A stretch of 64,000 nucleotides of DNA from an uncultured Acinetobacter sp. (GTDB lineage: Bacteria; Pseudomonadota; Gammaproteobacteria; Pseudomonadales; Moraxellaceae), in the NCBI RefSeq assembly GCF_947493735.1, contig NZ_CANLSL010000002.1, positions 1 through 64,000 of the forward strand, written 5' to 3'. The notes under the pieces are model-generated. The model had not been told where the DNA came from and searched no databases. It was given only the letters and a program-made list of their open reading frames with translations. Numbering within the stretch: position 1 is the first letter of the stretch; each line of letters opens with the position of its first letter. A program made the position numbers and the translations under genes. Positions 36,593 through 48,794 of this stretch are shown piece by piece.

Positions 36593-37693
36593 ATGAGACA
36601 AACGACTTTATCAGTATTGTCTTTATTGGTCGCAGCGATTGCCCTAACAGGCTGTGGCGGCGATTTGGTACTTCTTACTTCAGCAGGTCCTGTTGCTGAA
36701 GGTCAATCAAGCTTAATGATGACAGCCATCTATGTGATGTTGCTTGTTGTTGTGCCGTCGATTTTGATGGCGTTATGGTTTGGTTGGAAGTATCGTGAAT
36801 CTAATAAAGATGCTGACTATCAACCACATTGGGCGCATTCAACGGCAATTGAGATCGTTGTTTGGGGTGTTCCAATTATAATTATTGCTTATCTAGCATA
36901 TCTCACTTGGTGGGGTTCGCATGAATACGATCCTTACAAGCCACGTGCGACATCACCTGATCAAGAAATGACGATTCAAGTCATTGCTGAACAGTTCAAA
37001 TGGGTATTTATCTACCCTGAACAAAATATTGCAACGGTCAATGAAGTTCGTTTCCCTGAAGATCAAGAGATTGCGTTTCGTGTCACGTCGAACTTCACCA
37101 TGAACTCATTCTTCATTCCGAAGCTTGCAGGTCAGATTTACGCAATGGCAGGTATGCAAACACAGTTGCATTTGAGTGCAACTGAAACTGGGGTGTATCG
37201 CGGATTCTCATCCAACTATAGTGGTTATGGCTTCTCCCAAATGCGCTTCCTTGCACACAGTGTGACTGCACCTGAGTTTGAACAATGGGTTCAAGCGATC
37301 AAGAGTGGTCAAGGCAATACAGTTGTTGTTGATGACAAAGGTACTACTGCTGTTCAAAAAGGTCTACTTGACCAAGCAGAATTCAAATCACTTCGTGATG
37401 GTAACCGTGCTCAATTCCAAATTGATGCAATGGTGAAAACAGCACGTACAGAAGTTGAGAAAAAAGCGGCTGCAATTGCACAAGCGGAAGGTCCTTACCC
37501 TTATCACCCTCACCCAGTGACTTATTACTCATCGGTTGAAGCAGGTCTTTTTGAATCTGTGATTAATCATTACATGAGTAACTACCACGGTGATGACCAT
37601 CACGCTGAACATGCAGTGGATACACATGCTGCTCCAAGTTCTCAGCCTGAAGCTGTAGCGCATGACACCGCTACACCTGTCACAGGAGAATAA
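36593..37693 (+). CDS. cyoA: Cytochrome bo3 ubiquinol oxidase subunit II
   Basis: Lipobox [51 protein letters not shown]. Confidence 0.96.
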   Translation: MRQTTLSVLSLLVAAIALTGCGGDLVLLTSAGPVAEGQSSLMMTAIYVMLLVVVPSILMALWFGWKYRESNKDADYQPHWAHSTAIEIVVWGVPIIIIAYLAYLTWWGSHEYDPYKPRATSPDQEMTIQVIAEQFKWVFIYPEQNIATVNEVRFPEDQEIAFRVTSNFTMNSFFIPKLAGQIYAMAGMQTQLHLSATETGVYRGFSSNYSGYGFSQMRFLAHSVTAPEFEQWVQAIKSGQGNTVVVDDKGTTAVQKGLLDQAEFKSLRDGNRAQFQIDAMVKTARTEVEKKAAAIAQAEGPYPYHPHPVTYYSSVEAGLFESVINHYMSNYHGDDHHAEHAVDTHAAPSSQPEAVAHDTATPVTGE

Positions 37694-39696
37694 TGATGTC
37701 TACACTTTTATTAGGCAAATTAGGCCCTGAAGCAATTCCACAAGATCCAATCGTATTGGTGACTGCTGCAATTATGTTTTTAGGTGCATTCGCGCTATTA
37801 GGTGCGATTACCTACTTCAAACTATGGGGCTACTTGTGGAAAGAATGGTTTACCACTGTTGACCATAAGAAAATCGGTATCATGTACTTCCTTTTGGCAG
37901 GTATCATGTTAGTTCGTGGTTTTGCCGATGCAATCATGATGCGTCTACAACTGTTCCTCGCAGGACCAGGTGGCGAAGGCTATCTGCATCCCGAGCACTA
38001 CGATCAGATCTTTACAGCCCACGGCGTAATTATGATCTTCTTCGTAGCGATGGGTCTAGTTGTTGGTATGTTTAACATCACTGTACCACTGCAAATCGGT
38101 GCGCGTGACGTTGCATTTCCACTACTCAACTCGTTGAGCTTCTGGTTATTCGCTGGTGCGGTTGGTTTGATGATGGCTTCATTGGTCATCGGTGAGTTTG
38201 CTGCGACAGGTTGGATGGCTTATCCACCACTTTCAAATATTGAGTACAGCCCAGGTGTGGGTGTGGACTATTATATTTGGGCACTACAGCTTTCAGGTTT
38301 AGGTTCATTGTTATCAGGTGTCAACTTCTTCGTGACCATCATCAAGATGCGTGCACCGGGTATGAAGTTGATGGATATGCCTGTATCAACTTGGACGACC
38401 TTGTGTACAAGTGCTTTGATCATTGCAACTTTCCCTGTATTGACAGCAACTTTGGCAATGTTAACACTTGATCGTTACTTCGGTTTCCACTTCTTCACTA
38501 ATGAGCTTGGCGGTAGCCCAATGCTTTATGTGAACTTGATTTGGACTTGGGGTCACCCAGAAGTATACATCTTGGTATTGCCTGCATTTGGTCTATATTC
38601 TGAGATTGTTGCAACGTTTAGCCGTAAGACGATATTTGGTTACAAGTCTATGGTGTATGCGACGATCGCAATTACCATCTTGTCTTTAATCGTTTGGTTA
38701 CACCACTTCTTCACCATGGGTGCAGGTGCAAATGTCAATGCCTTCTTCGGTATTATGACAATGATTATCGCGATCCCGACTGGGGTGAAAATGTTCTCGT
38801 GGTTATTCACCATGTATCGCGGTAAGATTACTTTCGCCTCTCCGATGTACTGGACGCTTGGCTTCCTCGTAACATTTGGTATTGGTGGTTTGACTGGCGT
38901 ATTGATGGCGATCCCACCTGCTGACTTCCTTGTCCACAACTCATTGTTCTTGATTGCGCACTTCCACAACGTGATCATCGGTGGTGTGGTATTTGGTATG
39001 TTCGCTGGTATTACATTCTACTGGCCAAAAATGTTTGGTTGGAAAATGAATGAATTCTGGGGCAAAGCAGCCTTTTGGTTCTGGTTCTTCGGTTTCTATT
39101 TTGCATTCATGCCACTTTATATCCTTGGTTTCATGGGTATGACTCGTCGTCTAAATACATATGACAATCCAGAATGGACACCTTATCTCAACGTCGCAAT
39201 GGTCGGTGCAATCTTGGTTGCTATTGGTATTGGATGTTTGCTTCTTTCTGTATTTGTTGGTTTCTTAAAACGCAAAGAAACTATCGACTATACAGGCGAC
39301 GCATGGAATGGTGCTGGTCGTACTTATGAATGGTCTACCTCTTCGCCTGCACCGTTTTATAACTTTGCAAGTGACTTAGATGGTGCTGGTATTGATCGCT
39401 TCTGGTCTGACAAAGAAAATGGCGTCGCTTACCAACGTCCGACGAAATATGAAGACATTCATATGCCGACCAATCGTGCAGCTGGTTTTGTGATTGCAAT
39501 CGTATTGACAGTCATGGGCTTTGCATTGATCTGGCATATTTGGTGGTTAGCGCTAGTTACTTTTGTAATTGCGATCATCAGCTTCATTCGTAGTTCATTT
39601 ACTAAAGAAGTGGATTACTACGTCCCTGCTGCCGAAGTAGAACGTATCGAAAACGAACGTTATGCTTTGTTAGAAAAACATTTGAAGAAGGACTAA
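37693..39696 (+). CDS. cyoB: Cytochrome bo3 ubiquinol oxidase subunit I
   Basis: [57 protein letters not shown]. Confidence 0.98.
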   Translation: MMSTLLLGKLGPEAIPQDPIVLVTAAIMFLGAFALLGAITYFKLWGYLWKEWFTTVDHKKIGIMYFLLAGIMLVRGFADAIMMRLQLFLAGPGGEGYLHPEHYDQIFTAHGVIMIFFVAMGLVVGMFNITVPLQIGARDVAFPLLNSLSFWLFAGAVGLMMASLVIGEFAATGWMAYPPLSNIEYSPGVGVDYYIWALQLSGLGSLLSGVNFFVTIIKMRAPGMKLMDMPVSTWTTLCTSALIIATFPVLTATLAMLTLDRYFGFHFFTNELGGSPMLYVNLIWTWGHPEVYILVLPAFGLYSEIVATFSRKTIFGYKSMVYATIAITILSLIVWLHHFFTMGAGANVNAFFGIMTMIIAIPTGVKMFSWLFTMYRGKITFASPMYWTLGFLVTFGIGGLTGVLMAIPPADFLVHNSLFLIAHFHNVIIGGVVFGMFAGITFYWPKMFGWKMNEFWGKAAFWFWFFGFYFAFMPLYILGFMGMTRRLNTYDNPEWTPYLNVAMVGAILVAIGIGCLLLSVFVGFLKRKETIDYTGDAWNGAGRTYEWSTSSPAPFYNFASDLDGAGIDRFWSDKENGVAYQRPTKYEDIHMPTNRAAGFVIAIVLTVMGFALIWHIWWLALVTFVIAIISFIRSSFTKEVDYYVPAAEVERIENERYALLEKHLKKD

Positions 39697-39700
39697 GACA

Positions 39701-40360
39701 ATGGCTGAAGTACTTCATCACGACAACCACGGGCATGACGATCATCACGAACATGATGATACCGATCTAACGGTCTTTGGTTTTTGGACTTACTTGATGA
39801 GTGACTTGATCTTATTCGGTACACTCTTCATCGCTTTCGCCGTACTGAGCACACATATTCCACCTGGTACGCCAAGTGCCAAGGATTTGTTTGGTGACTC
39901 TTTAGGCTTTGTATTAACAGAAACCATGGCACTTTTGATCTCATCAGTGACCTTTGGTTTTGCAGTATTGGCTCGCTACCGTAATGATGTTAATGGCGTA
40001 TTGAAATGGTTAGTCATCACTTTCCTTTTTGGTGCAGCGTTCATCGGCATGGAGCTTTATGAGTTCAATCACTTAGCTTTCCATTATGAATATGTAAATT
40101 CATTAGGTGAAACTGTCCATGGGGCTGGACCATCTACCAGTGCATTTCTATCTGCATTCTTTACTCTTGTTGGTACACACGGTATTCACGTGACTTCTGG
40201 CTTGGTGTGGATGTTGGTCTTAATGTACCAAATCAAAAAGAACGGTTTGACATTACCAAACACTCGTCGTTTGGCTTGCTTGAGTTTGTTCTGGCATTTC
40301 CTTGATATCGTATGGATTTGTGTGTTTAGCTTAGTTTACTTAGGAGGCATTCTCGCATGA
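39701..40360 (+). CDS. cyoC: Cytochrome bo3 ubiquinol oxidase subunit III
   Basis: [56 protein letters not shown]. Confidence 0.97.
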   Translation: MAEVLHHDNHGHDDHHEHDDTDLTVFGFWTYLMSDLILFGTLFIAFAVLSTHIPPGTPSAKDLFGDSLGFVLTETMALLISSVTFGFAVLARYRNDVNGVLKWLVITFLFGAAFIGMELYEFNHLAFHYEYVNSLGETVHGAGPSTSAFLSAFFTLVGTHGIHVTSGLVWMLVLMYQIKKNGLTLPNTRRLACLSLFWHFLDIVWICVFSLVYLGGILA

Positions 40361-40680
40361 GTCATGATGTGAATAATCCTGGTGCTGCGCACGGTAGCTT
40401 CAAGCAATATACAATCGGCTTTATCTTGTCTATCATCCTGACCCTTATCCCTTTTGGGATGGTCATGGCTGGTATGACTGGTGGTCTTGTCATTGCGACG
40501 ATTGCGATTACTGCGATTGCTCAGGTACTCGTCCAGTTGGTGTTCTTCCTTCACTTGAATGGTTCTGAACAACAACGTTGGGATTCGATTGCCTTTATCT
40601 ATACCATTTTGACCATTGCGATCTTGTTGATTGGTTCGGTATGGGTAATGACCAACCTACATGCGAACATGATGATCTAA
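40357..40680 (+). CDS. cyoD: Cytochrome bo3 ubiquinol oxidase subunit IV
   Basis: [27 protein letters not shown]...[20 protein letters not shown]; 4-nt overlap with cyoC. Confidence 0.96.
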   Translation: MSHDVNNPGAAHGSFKQYTIGFILSIILTLIPFGMVMAGMTGGLVIATIAITAIAQVLVQLVFFLHLNGSEQQRWDSIAFIYTILTIAILLIGSVWVMTNLHANMMI

Positions 40681-40689
40681 ACGCTTGTC

Positions 40690-41568
40690 ATGTTTAAAAA
40701 GTACTTATTCCTGACCAAACCAGGGATTCTATTTGGTAATTTCATTACCACTTTGGGCGGCTTCTTTTTAGCCGCCCAAGGTTCAATTGATCTCCCCTTT
40801 TTGCTCCTTACGCTACTTGGTACGACTCTTGTCGTGGCATCTGGCTGTGTCTTTAATAATATTATCGACCAAGATATTGACCAAAAAATGCAGCGTACTA
40901 AAAATCGTGCTTTGGTCACCAAAACGATTTCTGTGCCAATTGCATTTATCTTTGGCTTCATACTCGGCGTAGTTGGCTTGGTGATTTTGTATTTTTTGGT
41001 CAATCCGTTAGCATGTTTATTTGCGGTCATTGGCTTCATTGTCTATGTCTTTCTCTATAGTCTTTGGACAAAACGTCATAGCATTCACCAAACCATCATT
41101 GGTAGTATTTCAGGGGCTTGTCCGCCTGTGATTGGCTATGTGGCAGTTGCAGAACAATTCGATTATGCTGCTTTACTCCTGCTTTTAGGCTATGCATTTT
41201 GGCAGATGCCACATTCTTGGGGCATTGCGATTTATCGGTACCAAGACTATGCCAATGCCAATATTCCAATCTTACCTGTTGCTCGAAATATCAAACGCAC
41301 TAAGATTGAATCATTGATTTATGTGGTGCTATTTTTGATCACCATGAATCTGCTCTATGTATTTGGTTATGCAAATATTTTTTTTGCCGTCTTGTTAAAC
41401 CTGTTGAGCTTCTATTGGATATACCTCAGCATCAAAGGCTTTAAAGCCGATGATGATCAAGCTTGGGCAAAACATTATTTCTTATTTTCAGTGCAACTCA
41501 TTACCATTTTGAGTTTGAGCTTTTATTTCACCGCTGTCTCTCCTGCACCGCAGCTCTTTTTATTTTAA
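40690..41568 (+). CDS. cyoE: Protoheme IX farnesyltransferase
   Basis: KYLFLTKPGILFGNFITTLGGFFLA, NNIIDQDIDQKMQRTKNRALV. Confidence 0.96.
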   Translation: MFKKYLFLTKPGILFGNFITTLGGFFLAAQGSIDLPFLLLTLLGTTLVVASGCVFNNIIDQDIDQKMQRTKNRALVTKTISVPIAFIFGFILGVVGLVILYFLVNPLACLFAVIGFIVYVFLYSLWTKRHSIHQTIIGSISGACPPVIGYVAVAEQFDYAALLLLLGYAFWQMPHSWGIAIYRYQDYANANIPILPVARNIKRTKIESLIYVVLFLITMNLLYVFGYANIFFAVLLNLLSFYWIYLSIKGFKADDDQAWAKHYFLFSVQLITILSLSFYFTAVSPAPQLFLF

Positions 41569-41753
41569 GCATATCAGTTTCACTTAAAATTTTGGGAGAC
41601 TTGCGCTTCAACAGACATTTCCCTTGTATTTTCAGCGTTAAAGCATTAAAATTTCCGCTTCGCAATTTGCGACATAACATTTAACTTTATAAATGCTATG
41701 ACTCCTTGCTTCTGACATATGCTCAGGGGCTGTTTAAACCGTAAGGAGCTGAC

Positions 41754-42146
41754 ATGCGTCACTACGAAATCGTGATCTTGGTTCATCCAGATCAAAGCGA
41801 TCAAGTTGTTGGTATGGTTGAACGCTATATCGCACAGATCAAAGAAGCTGGTGGTCAAATCCACCGTCTAGAAGATTGGGGCCGTCGCCAATTGGCTTAC
41901 CCAATTAACAAAATTCATAAAGCGCACTACATTTTGATGAATGTTGAATGTGGTCAAACTACGCTTGACGAATTAGAAGAATTGTTCCGTTACAACGATG
42001 CAATCATCCGTAACTTGATCATCCGTCGTGATGAAGCAATCACTGAAGAATCTTTGCTTGCTAAGAGTGCTGAAGAAAAACGTGCTCGTAAAGCGCAACG
42101 TGAAGACAATCAGCCGTCTCATCAAGACGAATCTGTTGAAGGATAA
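41754..42146 (+). CDS. rpsF: 30S ribosomal protein S6
   Basis: [59 protein letters not shown]. Confidence 0.98.
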   Translation: MRHYEIVILVHPDQSDQVVGMVERYIAQIKEAGGQIHRLEDWGRRQLAYPINKIHKAHYILMNVECGQTTLDELEELFRYNDAIIRNLIIRRDEAITEESLLAKSAEEKRARKAQREDNQPSHQDESVEG

Positions 42147-42157
42147 GGAGAACACAC

Positions 42158-42385
42158 ATGGCACGTTTTTACCGTCGTCGTAAGTTCTGCCGCTTCACAG
42201 CTGAGAACGTTACATACATCGACTACAAAGATATCGATACTCTAAAACAGTACATCACTGAAAACGGCAAGATTGTTCCTAGCCGTATCACTGGTACTCG
42301 TGCTCGTTATCAACGTCAATTGGCTCTTGCGATCAAGCAAGCTCGCTACTTGTCATTGATTCCATACACTGACAACCATAAGTGA
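42158..42385 (+). CDS. rpsR: 30S ribosomal protein S18
   Basis: [42 protein letters not shown]. Confidence 0.98.
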   Translation: MARFYRRRKFCRFTAENVTYIDYKDIDTLKQYITENGKIVPSRITGTRARYQRQLALAIKQARYLSLIPYTDNHK

Positions 42386-42393
42386 GGTGATCT

Positions 42394-42840
42394 GTGGACG
42401 TTATCTTATTACAACGTATTGTTAACCTTGGGAAGCTTGGCGACAAAGTATCAGTAAAAGCTGGTTACGGTCGTAACTTTTTGATTCCTCAAGGTAAAGC
42501 TGTTGCTGCAACTGAAGCAAATACTGCTGCATTTGAAGCACGTCGTGCGGAACTTGAAAAGCAAGAAGCTGAAGTATTGGCTACTGCTCAAGCTCGTGCT
42601 GACCAATTGAACGAAGTAAATATCGTGATCACTGCGAAAGCTGGTGATGAAGGTAAACTCTTCGGTTCTATCGGTACGCGTGATATCGCAGATGCTTTGA
42701 CAGCTGCTGGTCTTGAAGTAGATCGTACTGAAATTCGCTTGCCAAATGGCGCACTTCGCCACACTGGTGAGTTCCACATTGCAGTTCAATTGCACCACGA
42801 TGTGACTTCTGAAATTTTAGTAACAATCGTTTCTGAATAA
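42394..42840 (+). CDS. rplI: 50S ribosomal protein L9 (GTG start)
   Basis: [37 protein letters not shown]. Confidence 0.98.
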   Translation: MDVILLQRIVNLGKLGDKVSVKAGYGRNFLIPQGKAVAATEANTAAFEARRAELEKQEAEVLATAQARADQLNEVNIVITAKAGDEGKLFGSIGTRDIADALTAAGLEVDRTEIRLPNGALRHTGEFHIAVQLHHDVTSEILVTIVSE

Positions 42841-42866
42841 TTTATTTATTCCTAAATGATTGACCA

Positions 42867-42897
42867 AAAGACATATGCTTGCATATGTCTTTTTTTA
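42867..42897 (+). terminator. Rho-independent terminator downstream of rplI
   Basis: AAAGACATATG-CTTG-CATATGTCTTTTTTT. Confidence 0.88.
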
Positions 42898-43076
42898 TTG
42901 CCTTCATTCAAAATAGCGTCAAAACATAACTTAAAACTAAGTTCTCGTTTTTTATCCACCATGCCTGCCCCATCAACCCACTTTAGTGCTAGAATTTATC
43001 GCTAAATCTGTAGTCAGACAAAATCTCCAAACTACTTATTTGATCGTTTAATTTCATGCAATAGGCATATGGCAAT

Positions 43077-44516
43077 ATGGTAGCAACGGATTCCACCGCA
43101 AAAAAAACGAAGAAATCAAGCAATACCGAAATCTCGGAAAACAATCCGAATCTTCGCACGCCACCGCACAACCTGACGATGGAGCAAGCTGTTCTCGCTG
43201 CGTTAATGACAGTTGCCGAATCTTGGGAAAGTGTTGCTGACATTTTGCTTGAAAATGAGTTTTATGCGACACGTCACCGCCATATTTTTCGTGCGATTAA
43301 AAGTCTTGCAGATTCAAATCAGCCTTATGATGCCGTGATGGTCAACGATTGGCTCACCAATCAACACATGCTAGAAGATGCCGGCGGTGAAGCCTATCTG
43401 ATGCAACTCCTTGCAGAATCGCCACCGTCGCTATTTAACTTGCCTGCCTATGCAGAAAAAGTCAAAGAAACCGCAACCTTACGTAATATGATCTCTGTCG
43501 GAAATGAAATCCTGCGCACTGCTTATGATCCAAAAGGTCAAAGTGTCCGTGATATTCTCGATCGTGCAGAAACCAATATCTTCTCACTCGCAGAACAACA
43601 CAATAATCGTCAGAGCCAATCAGGACCGCAATCTATCAGTGATGTCACGGCAAAAGTCGTGACCAAGCTAGATGAGCTTTCCAAGCTTGAAGGCAATATC
43701 ACAGGTTTGACCACAGGTTTCTTAGAACTTGATAATAAAACCTACGGCATGCAATCTGGTGATTTGATTATTGTTGCAGCTCGTCCCTCGATGGGTAAAA
43801 CGACTTTTGCCATGAACTTGGTGGAAAGTGTATTGTTTAACTGTGACCTTCCTGCTTTAGTGTTTTCAATGGAAATGCCTGCGGATTCAATTGCGATGCG
43901 TTTGATTTCCGCATTTGGACGGGTCAATCAAGGGCATTTGCGTTCGGGTAATTTGGATGCAGATGAGTGGTCAAAAGTGACCAGTAGTATGGTTCATCTT
44001 CAGCAAAAGCATTTGTATATTGATGATTCTTCAGCACTTCCGCCGACAGAACTACGTTCACGTGCACGTCGTATCGCCAAGCAACATGGTGGAAAACTCG
44101 GCTGTATCATGGTCGATTATCTACAACTCATGAAAGTACCGGGTATGGGCGATAACCGTGTGGGTGAGATTTCAGAGATTTCTCGAAGTCTAAAAGCGTT
44201 GGCAAAAGAAATGAATTGCCCTGTGATCGCCCTTTCACAGCTCAACCGTAGTCTTGAGAATCGTCCAAACAAACGCCCTGTGATGTCAGATTTGCGTGAA
44301 TCTGGTGCGATCGAGCAAGATGCCGATTTGATTATGTTTATTTACCGTGACGAGGTTTATAATAAAGAATCGAAAGAAGCAGGTACTGCTGAAATCATCA
44401 TTGGTAAACAACGTAACGGCCCGATTGGTACAGTACGGCTCGCGTTCGAAGGTCAATACACCCGATTTAGTAACCTTTCTCCAGAGTTCTACAATCAATT
44501 CCAAGATGATGAATAA
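43077..44516 (+). CDS. dnaB: Replicative DNA helicase DnaB
   Basis: LRTPPHNLTMEQAVLAALM, DLIIVAARPSMGKTTFAMNLVE, VIALSQLNRSLENRPNKRPVMSDLRESGAIEQDADLIMF. Confidence 0.98.
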   Translation: MVATDSTAKKTKKSSNTEISENNPNLRTPPHNLTMEQAVLAALMTVAESWESVADILLENEFYATRHRHIFRAIKSLADSNQPYDAVMVNDWLTNQHMLEDAGGEAYLMQLLAESPPSLFNLPAYAEKVKETATLRNMISVGNEILRTAYDPKGQSVRDILDRAETNIFSLAEQHNNRQSQSGPQSISDVTAKVVTKLDELSKLEGNITGLTTGFLELDNKTYGMQSGDLIIVAARPSMGKTTFAMNLVESVLFNCDLPALVFSMEMPADSIAMRLISAFGRVNQGHLRSGNLDADEWSKVTSSMVHLQQKHLYIDDSSALPPTELRSRARRIAKQHGGKLGCIMVDYLQLMKVPGMGDNRVGEISEISRSLKALAKEMNCPVIALSQLNRSLENRPNKRPVMSDLRESGAIEQDADLIMFIYRDEVYNKESKEAGTAEIIIGKQRNGPIGTVRLAFEGQYTRFSNLSPEFYNQFQDDE

Positions 44517-44560
44517 AGTCATTACCCTCTCAGTGTCATTACGGTTTTAAGGAAGTTATA

Positions 44561-45643
44561 GTGCGTCACGCTGTTATTCGTATCCGCAAATCTGCGCTAC
44601 AACACAATCTACAACGAGTTCGACAACTTGCACCCAACAGCAAGGTGATCAGCATGGTGAAAGCCAATGCTTATGGTATTGGTGTGCAGCATGCGATTGA
44701 GGCATTTTCAAATACAGATTCTTTCGGTGTGGCAAGCCTTGCTGAAGCACTAGAAATTCGCACTCTTGGTAATGACAAACCAATTACACTCATTGAAGGT
44801 GTATTTGAAGCTGAAGAAATGTCGATTGCGATTCAACAAAAATTTGAATGCGTCATTCATCATCAGCAACAACTAGATTGGCTACTTTTACATAAAGACA
44901 ATTATAAAAATGCAGGCTTAAAAGTTTGGGTCAAACTCAACAGTGGCATGAATCGTCTTGGCTTTAAAGCCGATCAAATCATTGAAGTGATTCAACACTT
45001 AAAAAGTGAAGGTTTCCACTGCGTACTCGCAATGCACTTCGCCAATGCGGACGTCCCTGACCATCCAATGAACCAAGTGCAAATTGACCAACTTTTATCC
45101 ATCAAACAAGCTTGTGAACCGATCGAAGTATCATGTTGTAACTCTGCGGCGATTTTTAATTGGGCTGATTTGCATTTTGATTATGTCCGTCCCGGAATTA
45201 TGCTGTATGGCGCTTCCCCGTTCTTTGATCGCACGGCTTCATCTTTAGGTCTTGAAGTGGTGATGCAGTTTGAAGCCCAAATCATTGCGATCAATCCGAT
45301 AAAAACTGGCGAACATGTTGGCTATGGCTCTAGCTTTACGGCTGAACGAGATATGACCATTGCTGTGGTATCTATTGGCTACGGTGATGGCTATCCACGT
45401 TCTTTATTTGCGCAAAACTTCGTCGCTATTGCAGGTCAAAGAGTCCCTGTGGTCGGTCGTGTCAGTATGGATATGATCACAGTTGATGTGAGCAATATTC
45501 AAAATCAAGTAAAATTAGGCGATGTAGTTGAGCTTTGGGGAGATACACAATCTATTGATAAGGTTGCACAGTGCAATCAATCAATTGGTTATGAGTTACT
45601 GTGTCGATTGACCAAGCGACCGCAAGTAATTGTTGAAGACTGA
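44561..45643 (+). CDS. alr: Alanine racemase (GTG start)
   Basis: VISMVKANAYGIGVQHAI PLP lysine motif; VGYGSSFTAERDMTIAVVSIGYGDGYPRSL; VVGRVSMDMITVDV. Confidence 0.97.
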   Translation: MRHAVIRIRKSALQHNLQRVRQLAPNSKVISMVKANAYGIGVQHAIEAFSNTDSFGVASLAEALEIRTLGNDKPITLIEGVFEAEEMSIAIQQKFECVIHHQQQLDWLLLHKDNYKNAGLKVWVKLNSGMNRLGFKADQIIEVIQHLKSEGFHCVLAMHFANADVPDHPMNQVQIDQLLSIKQACEPIEVSCCNSAAIFNWADLHFDYVRPGIMLYGASPFFDRTASSLGLEVVMQFEAQIIAINPIKTGEHVGYGSSFTAERDMTIAVVSIGYGDGYPRSLFAQNFVAIAGQRVPVVGRVSMDMITVDVSNIQNQVKLGDVVELWGDTQSIDKVAQCNQSIGYELLCRLTKRPQVIVED

Positions 45644-45720
45644 AGATATAGTCAGAGAACTTAATTTGTTCGACTATAAATACTCAAAGTTTCGGTTTTA
45701 TATTTCATGCACTGATCATA

Positions 45721-45751
45721 AAAAGCGCATTCAAGTTGAATGCGTTTTTTT
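45721..45751 (+). terminator. Rho-independent terminator downstream of alr
   Basis: AAAGCGCATTC-AAGTT-GAATGCGTTTTTTT. Confidence 0.88.
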
Positions 45752-45775
45752 GATTTGACTTAATTTTATGACCGA

Positions 45776-48619
45776 TTAAGGATTCACCGACACCAAAACA
45801 CGAATCGCTTCAGGAGAAATGCTGAGCTGTTTCAGTAAGCCTAAACCTTCTTGTTGATGCTTGACCAAACGATCCACTTCATCTTGGCGAATGCTTGGAT
45901 TATGCTGTTTGAGATAATTCAAACGATCAATTTCTTTTTGCCAACGCTTCTCATAATGTTGCTGTGCACCATCTTGAATCTGTGGCAATTGTGCTTTGAC
46001 CATGTCTAGCGCTTGGGCATAACGTGCTTCAATCACTTCACGGCGAGCTTTGATCACTTGGCGTGCATTATTGCCATCAAGATGTTGCGTGTACGGTTGC
46101 AAGATATGGGATGCGATTTTCTCCGACAGGTCTTGACCATTTTCAGTGAGCAAGACACGAATCAATTGTTTTGGCAGACTTGCGCCGAGATTTAAGACTT
46201 TAGGTGCAATCACATCGATTTTAAACCACAGCTCAACCAACATGGTGCCTGCTTTGATGGCACTGCTTTTCAGCAAAGCGACGTTAGTGCTACCAAAAGA
46301 TTGGGTATTGATCAGCTCCATGACACTTTCCACAAAAGGATGCTCAAGGGTTAAGAACTGACTATCTTCACGTGTCTGCGCTTGATCACGATAGAACGTC
46401 ACAGTCATGCCATCTTCTTCAAGTTGCAAACCTTGCACTTGCATTTGATCAGTCGGGCGAATGATCACTGTGCCGTTACTTTGTTCATCAAAGTCGATAT
46501 TGGTCGCAGACATAAAACGTTTGATAAAATCTGGCACAAGTGAATTATCTTCGTAATCTTCAAGTGCTTTGACGATGCGCTTCGCCACTTGCGGACGACA
46601 CGAGTTGTATTCGAGTAGACGATCTCGCCCTTCTTGCATGGCCGCTTCAAGCTGTAAGCGTTCTGCATTGACCTGTTCTAGTAATGCTTCAAATGCTGGC
46701 GTATCGGTAAGCAAGCAATCTTTCAGCTCAACGATAAAGTTTTCTTGCAAAGTCTGCGCTGTCGGAGAAATCTGACTAAAAATATTCAGCCCTTCGTTAT
46801 ACCAACGGAACATGCGCTCTTGCGCTGTCCCTTCGATATACGGCACATGGATTTGAATGCGATTTTCTTGACCGATACGATCTAGGCGACCGATACGCTG
46901 TTCCAACACATCAGGATTGGCAGGTAAATCAAACAACACTAAATCACTGGCGAATTGGAAATTTCGTCCTTCCGAACCAATTTCAGAACAGAGTAGAATC
47001 TGTGCGCCGTAGCTGTCTTCGGCAAAGTACGCCGCCGCTTGGTCACGTTCTAATAAGCTCATGCCTTCATGGAACATGGCGGTGCGAATGCCTGCATGGA
47101 TACGCAGTGCACTTTCAAGCGACTCGACCACTGGACCACTACGAGCAATCAATAAGACTTTTTTATGTTTTAACTCATGGCGTAGCGCATTCATCAGCCA
47201 TGACACACGTGGATCGTGCTCCATCCATGCGCCATCAATCTGCAATTCTTCAGGCCACATTTGCTCACGCAGTTTGCCTTCGGTTTGCCAATTTTCAGGA
47301 CGTGGCAACGGCACAGGCAAGCAATCACGCCCTGGGAAACCTTGAATCGCTTCACGGGTGTTACGGAACAAAATTCGCCCTGTACCATGACGATCAAGTA
47401 ACTCATGAATGGCACGATAGCGTGGTTCAGGCTCATCTTGGATTGGATGACCAAGTAATTTTTCTAATGCGGTCAATTGCTCTTCTTCCAAAGGCATATC
47501 CGACATTAATACTTCGGCGATTTTTGCGGTTTGTTGATATTGTTCTTCTTCTGCCAAGAAACGATCAAGATCATTAAAGCGCTGTGGATCGAGCAAACGC
47601 AAACGAGCAAAATGACTTTCTACACCAAGCTGTTCGGGTGTTGCGGTGAGGAGTAATACACCTGCAGTTTTATTGGCAAAATCCTCAACCAAATCATAGC
47701 GATCATTACCGCCTTCTTGCTCCGACCAAATCAAATGATGCGCTTCATCGACAACAAGTAAATCAAAACCTGCTTCAATGGCTTGTTCATGCAAATCAGG
47801 GTGATCGAGCATCAAGTCGATACTAGCGATAATGCGCTGTTCGGTGCTAAACGGATTCAGCTCAGGATCATGCTCTTTGATTGATGCGGTACGGGTCAGG
47901 TCAAAAATCGAAAATGGCAAATTGAAACGACGACGCATTTCAATCATCCATTGATATTGCAATGAATCCGGCACCAAAATCAGCACACGTTCACTGCGAC
48001 CAGTTTTGAGCTGCTGGTGAATAATCAAACCTGCTTCAATGGTTTTACCCAAACCCACTTCATCGGCAAGTAAAACACGTGGCGCAAGCCGAGTGCCCAC
48101 TTCATTGGCAATATAGAGCTGATGCTGAATCAAACCAACACGTGCGCCGAGCAAGCCACGTAACGGACTACGTTTCATGGTCGCTTGCATCATCAAGGCT
48201 TGGATACGCAAGTCGTACCATTCTTTATAATCGACCTGACTGGCAAGCATCCGCTCCAATGGCTTAGACAGTTGGATGTGCGCACCTAGACGGGTTTCAT
48301 TGAGGTCTTTGATAACCTCATCGCCGTTCTCATCGTTACGCTTGGCATGATACTTCATCACGCCACCACGATCTTCAACCGACAACACTTGCCATTCAAG
48401 TCCTTCTTGATCTTGAATCATATCGCCGACATTGAACACAATGCGTGATAAAGGTGCATTGCTTCGTGCATAGACCCGTGTTTCATCACTTTTTGGGAAC
48501 AGAATACTGATTGCTCGCTCATCAACATCAATGAGCACGCCCAGTCCAAGCTCTGATTCCGTATCTGAAAGCCAACGTTGTCCGATCGCAAATTGTTGCA
48601 AGTTTTTCACCTTAATCAA
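45776..48619 (-). CDS. rapA: RNA polymerase-associated SNF2-type ATPase RapA
   Basis: RVLLADEVGLGKTIEAGLIIHQQL, LLVVDEAHHL, LLLTATPEQLG, FQFASDLVLFDLPANPDVLEQRIGRLDRIGQ. Confidence 0.95.
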   Translation of the reverse strand: MIKVKNLQQFAIGQRWLSDTESELGLGVLIDVDERAISILFPKSDETRVYARSNAPLSRIVFNVGDMIQDQEGLEWQVLSVEDRGGVMKYHAKRNDENGDEVIKDLNETRLGAHIQLSKPLERMLASQVDYKEWYDLRIQALMMQATMKRSPLRGLLGARVGLIQHQLYIANEVGTRLAPRVLLADEVGLGKTIEAGLIIHQQLKTGRSERVLILVPDSLQYQWMIEMRRRFNLPFSIFDLTRTASIKEHDPELNPFSTEQRIIASIDLMLDHPDLHEQAIEAGFDLLVVDEAHHLIWSEQEGGNDRYDLVEDFANKTAGVLLLTATPEQLGVESHFARLRLLDPQRFNDLDRFLAEEEQYQQTAKIAEVLMSDMPLEEEQLTALEKLLGHPIQDEPEPRYRAIHELLDRHGTGRILFRNTREAIQGFPGRDCLPVPLPRPENWQTEGKLREQMWPEELQIDGAWMEHDPRVSWLMNALRHELKHKKVLLIARSGPVVESLESALRIHAGIRTAMFHEGMSLLERDQAAAYFAEDSYGAQILLCSEIGSEGRNFQFASDLVLFDLPANPDVLEQRIGRLDRIGQENRIQIHVPYIEGTAQERMFRWYNEGLNIFSQISPTAQTLQENFIVELKDCLLTDTPAFEALLEQVNAERLQLEAAMQEGRDRLLEYNSCRPQVAKRIVKALEDYEDNSLVPDFIKRFMSATNIDFDEQSNGTVIIRPTDQMQVQGLQLEEDGMTVTFYRDQAQTREDSQFLTLEHPFVESVMELINTQSFGSTNVALLKSSAIKAGTMLVELWFKIDVIAPKVLNLGASLPKQLIRVLLTENGQDLSEKIASHILQPYTQHLDGNNARQVIKARREVIEARYAQALDMVKAQLPQIQDGAQQHYEKRWQKEIDRLNYLKQHNPSIRQDEVDRLVKHQQEGLGLLKQLSISPEAIRVLVSVNP

Positions 48620-48794
48620 AAAGTTGAATGTATTTTATCGTATGTAAAATCAAAATGATCAATCAGCCGATCAAAGCAATAATAAGCAAAAAGTATGACA
48701 GTCGAGTCCCTGCTTTTTGAAAATTATCATTCATCCATAATCATAGCCGATTGCTATCTTGCATTTTAACCGATTAAAAAACCATCATAAAAGT

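Noticed and set aside
41640-41753. Possible S6:S18 autoregulatory RNA motif upstream of rpsF
   Set aside because: The region contains GC-rich segments near the start codon but I could not identify the conserved pseudoknot elements with confidence.
47002-47577. 191-aa plus-strand ORF inside rapA
   Set aside because: Antisense to a clearly coding RapA region; no recognisable domain.
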